Below, piece after piece: positions 62,386 to 64,000 of a stretch of DNA of 64,000 nucleotides (positions are counted from its first letter, which is position 1; the number at the start of each line of letters is the position of its first letter). Made by a program: the position numbers and the translations under genes. The stretch is from the NCBI RefSeq assembly GCF_902859805.1, contig NZ_CADIKC010000001.1, forward strand, positions 1,116,001-1,180,000, read 5' to 3'. The stretch is from Paraburkholderia sediminicola (GTDB lineage Bacteria > Pseudomonadota > Gammaproteobacteria > Burkholderiales > Burkholderiaceae). A model generated the notes under the pieces. It saw only the letters and a program-made list of their open reading frames with translations. It searched no databases and was not told where the DNA came from.

Positions 62386-63264
62386 ATGAGTGAAATTCGA
62401 ATGCTGCGGACGTTTCTCGCTATCGAGAAGCACGGGACCATGGCGGCCGCCGCCGATCGCATGGCGCTCACGCATGCCGCTGTCGGCGCGCAGATGCGCA
62501 CGCTGGAGCGCGTGTGCCAGCGGCAGTTGTTCGACCGCAGCGGGCGCAGCATCCAGTTGAACGATGCCGGCCGTTCGATCATCGAGCAGGCGCGCATGGT
62601 GGTGGCCGCGTACGACTCGCTGTTGCGCGGCGTGGCCGACAAACTCAGCATCGAAGGCTCGATCACGATCGGCTCGACCGCGTCGTCGATGGGGTTTCTG
62701 GCGGCCAACGTGATCCAGTTGAGGGTCTCCTACCCCGGCCTGAAGGTACGTCTCACGCACGGCGACAGCGCGGAATTGGGGCGCCAGGTGCGCGCCGGAG
62801 AAATCGACGCAGCGGTGATCGTCAGCGAACCCCGTGTGACTACGCTACCCGAGTTGTGGGAGCGCCTTTACGATGAGCCGCTGGTATTGCTGGTCAATCC
62901 GGCGATCGCCGCAGACGATGCGTCGGTGACCTCATTGCTGAAGCGGCATCCGTTCATCGGCTTCGAAGCGGCATCGCTGACAGGCACCCATGTGGCGAGC
63001 CTGCTCCGGCGGCTGCGCGCCGAGGTCAATCCTATTCTGGAAATGAACTCCATTGCCGCGATTGCCGATCTGGTTCGGCAGAACGTGGGCGTGTCGATCG
63101 TGCCGCGTTTGCGGCACGCCGCCTGGGACGAAGACCCGCTGCTGTCGGTGAGGCCCATTCCGGGCACGGCGTGGCGCCGGCACATCGGATGGTATGAATT
63201 CGGGCGGCAGCCGCTGGCCACCGCGATCGTCAAGAATCAATTGCTTGCGGCGCTGGCCGAGTAA
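62386..63264 (+). CDS. LysR-family regulator of the C45 hydrolase cluster
   Basis: The ATG at 62386 follows GGAGGAG and gives 292 residues. The wHTH (MAAAADRMALTHAAVGAQMRTLERVCQRQLFDRSGRSIQLN) and effector domain (ITIGSTASSMGFLAANVIQLRVSYPGLKVRL) are typical of LTTRs. It is divergent from the C45 hydrolase gene and probably controls that cluster. It converges with the XRE-cupin gene 29 bases away. Confidence 0.93.
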   Translation: MSEIRMLRTFLAIEKHGTMAAAADRMALTHAAVGAQMRTLERVCQRQLFDRSGRSIQLNDAGRSIIEQARMVVAAYDSLLRGVADKLSIEGSITIGSTASSMGFLAANVIQLRVSYPGLKVRLTHGDSAELGRQVRAGEIDAAVIVSEPRVTTLPELWERLYDEPLVLLVNPAIAADDASVTSLLKRHPFIGFEAASLTGTHVASLLRRLRAEVNPILEMNSIAAIADLVRQNVGVSIVPRLRHAAWDEDPLLSVRPIPGTAWRRHIGWYEFGRQPLATAIVKNQLLAALAE

Positions 63265-63293
63265 CGGCGCAGCGCCGGGCGGCAATGCGCCGC

Positions 63294-63968
63294 TCAGATG
63301 GCGTCATTCGGCCGATGCTCATCCGTATCTACGCAGCACACCAACACCTCCGCATCGTCCTTGCCGAGGCTCAGGTAAACATGCCCAATCGAGCTGTCGA
63401 AATACAGGCTATCGCCCGGCATCAATTTGAACGACTTGCCTTTCTCAAACCGCAATTCCAGTTTGCCGGCCAGCACAAAGACGAACTCCTCGCCTGAATG
63501 CCGGATGTACTCCGGGAAGTCCGAGACGGCGCGGGCGCGAATATGCGCGCGCATCGGCACCATCCGCTTGCCGGTCAGATTGTTGGCGAGCATGCCGTAC
63601 TCGTAGTTCGGCGTGTCGTAGATCTCCTGTTTGCCGTTCGCTGTAAAGGACGGTTTCATCACGCCCGGCGGCTGGCTGCGTTTGCGGCTGCGCCTGAAAA
63701 TCGCGTCGAACTCCAGTTCAAGCGAATGTGCCAGGGCCGCGAACTTGTCGTAGGTCAGGGCAATATCGCCGCGCTCGGCCTTTGAGATCGTCGATACGGC
63801 GATGCCGGAGCGCTCCGACAACTCCGTCAGGGTCAGCCCGCGCGCCTTGCGCGCCTGCCGCAAATGGCCGCCTACCAGTTTGTGGTCGAGCGCGGGTGGC
63901 GCCTCATGCGCCTCATGCGGCTCGTGCGACTCCTCGGCCTGCTTGTCCATCACTGCTGCTTTGGCCAT
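63294..63968 (-). CDS. XRE-cupin transcriptional regulator
   Basis: The ATG at 63968 gives 224 residues; an in-frame GTG at 63998 passes through a palindrome and is less likely. After a short His/Glu/Pro-rich tail (HEPHEAHEAPP) comes an XRE HTH (VGGHLRQARKARGLTLTELSERSGIAVSTISKAERG) and a C-terminal cupin (RHSGEEFVFVLAGKLELRFEKG, LMPGDSLYFDSSIGHVYLS). This class (PuuR, SutR) senses amines, amino acids or sulfur compounds. It may control the neighbouring cluster, since a related palindrome recurs there. Confidence 0.92.
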   Translation of the reverse strand: MAKAAVMDKQAEESHEPHEAHEAPPALDHKLVGGHLRQARKARGLTLTELSERSGIAVSTISKAERGDIALTYDKFAALAHSLELEFDAIFRRSRKRSQPPGVMKPSFTANGKQEIYDTPNYEYGMLANNLTGKRMVPMRAHIRARAVSDFPEYIRHSGEEFVFVLAGKLELRFEKGKSFKLMPGDSLYFDSSIGHVYLSLGKDDAEVLVCCVDTDEHRPNDAI

Positions 63969-63983
63969 CTCACTCACTTCCAC

Positions 63984-63995
63984 AGAAAATTTTCT
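63984..63995. promoter_or_regulatory. Palindrome upstream of the XRE-cupin gene
   Basis: AGAAAATTTTCT is a perfect 12-base palindrome 16-27 bases before the ATG at 63968. XRE-cupin regulators commonly bind such sites over their own promoters. Confidence 0.5.
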
Positions 63996-64000
63996 CACAT

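Noticed and set aside
1..64000. Search for CRISPR arrays, tRNA or rRNA genes, IS elements and attachment sites
   Set aside because: I found no regularly spaced repeats, no cloverleaf-like sequences, no transposase ORF and no flanking target duplications by eye; a tRNA scan and repeat search would be needed to be certain.

Overview
The window is high-GC, densely coded DNA from a Gram-negative beta-proteobacterium. It most resembles Burkholderiaceae of the Paraburkholderia type: many LysR, TetR and MFS modules, a CoA-dependent anthranilate pathway, an orphan FlhD and a tripartite Emr-like pump with its own outer-membrane factor. This is a judgement from gene content and protein style, not from a database search. 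I see no rRNA, tRNA, CRISPR array or intact insertion sequence. The region reads as an accessory or secondary-chromosome catabolic region.

Layout. 0-4.3 kb: tail of a LysR gene, a chemoreceptor (MCP), a LuxR-type regulator, the 3' remnant of a second MCP and an orphan flhD. 4.6-9.4 kb: a nucleoside-use operon running from outer membrane to cytoplasm (tsx, a periplasmic purine-nucleoside NUP protein, a CNT/NupC symporter, deoA). 9.5 kb: an EamA exporter. 10.5-20.2 kb: a tightly coupled operon for aerobic 2-aminobenzoate (anthranilate) breakdown through CoA thioesters (monooxygenase/reductase fusion, SDR, MarR, enoyl-CoA hydratase, acyl-CoA dehydrogenase, thioesterase, RidA-like protein, CoA ligase, dienelactone-hydrolase/NTF2 fusion), followed by a GST. 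21-23.6 kb: a drug exporter and an AraC/GyrI-like regulator.

23.6-31 kb is a redox and sulfur repair region: msrA and dipZ divergent from a two-component system, then a 1-Cys peroxiredoxin and a persulfide-dioxygenase/rhodanese protein. 31-33.3 kb: an Old Yellow Enzyme gene driven by a textbook MerR-type promoter next to its MerR gene, and a small lipoprotein. 33.3-42.7 kb: an MFS/LysR pair, a secreted phosphodiesterase, two small conserved-looking ORFs, and two divergent regulator/SDR modules, one with a SnoaL protein.

42.9-49.6 kb concerns amino-acid use: an orphan ABC binding protein, an Lrp-type regulator divergent from diaminopropionate ammonia-lyase and an M20 amidohydrolase, then a paiB/MocR pair. 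49.7-54.8 kb: an outer-membrane factor, EmrB and EmrA set divergent from its TetR regulator. 54.9-58.5 kb: a small secreted protein, a possible SRA-like protein, a lower-GC non-coding stretch and a third regulator/SDR/SnoaL module. 58.7-64 kb: a cluster of a C45 N-terminal-nucleophile hydrolase, an alpha/beta hydrolase and an MHS-type transporter (all minus), divergent from a LysR gene and followed by an XRE-cupin regulator. This last cluster has no pathway I recognise and is the best candidate for an undescribed catabolic system.

Many divergent intergenic regions hold perfect inverted repeats that fit operators of the adjacent regulators; these are listed separately. All functions are inferred from sequence by eye.
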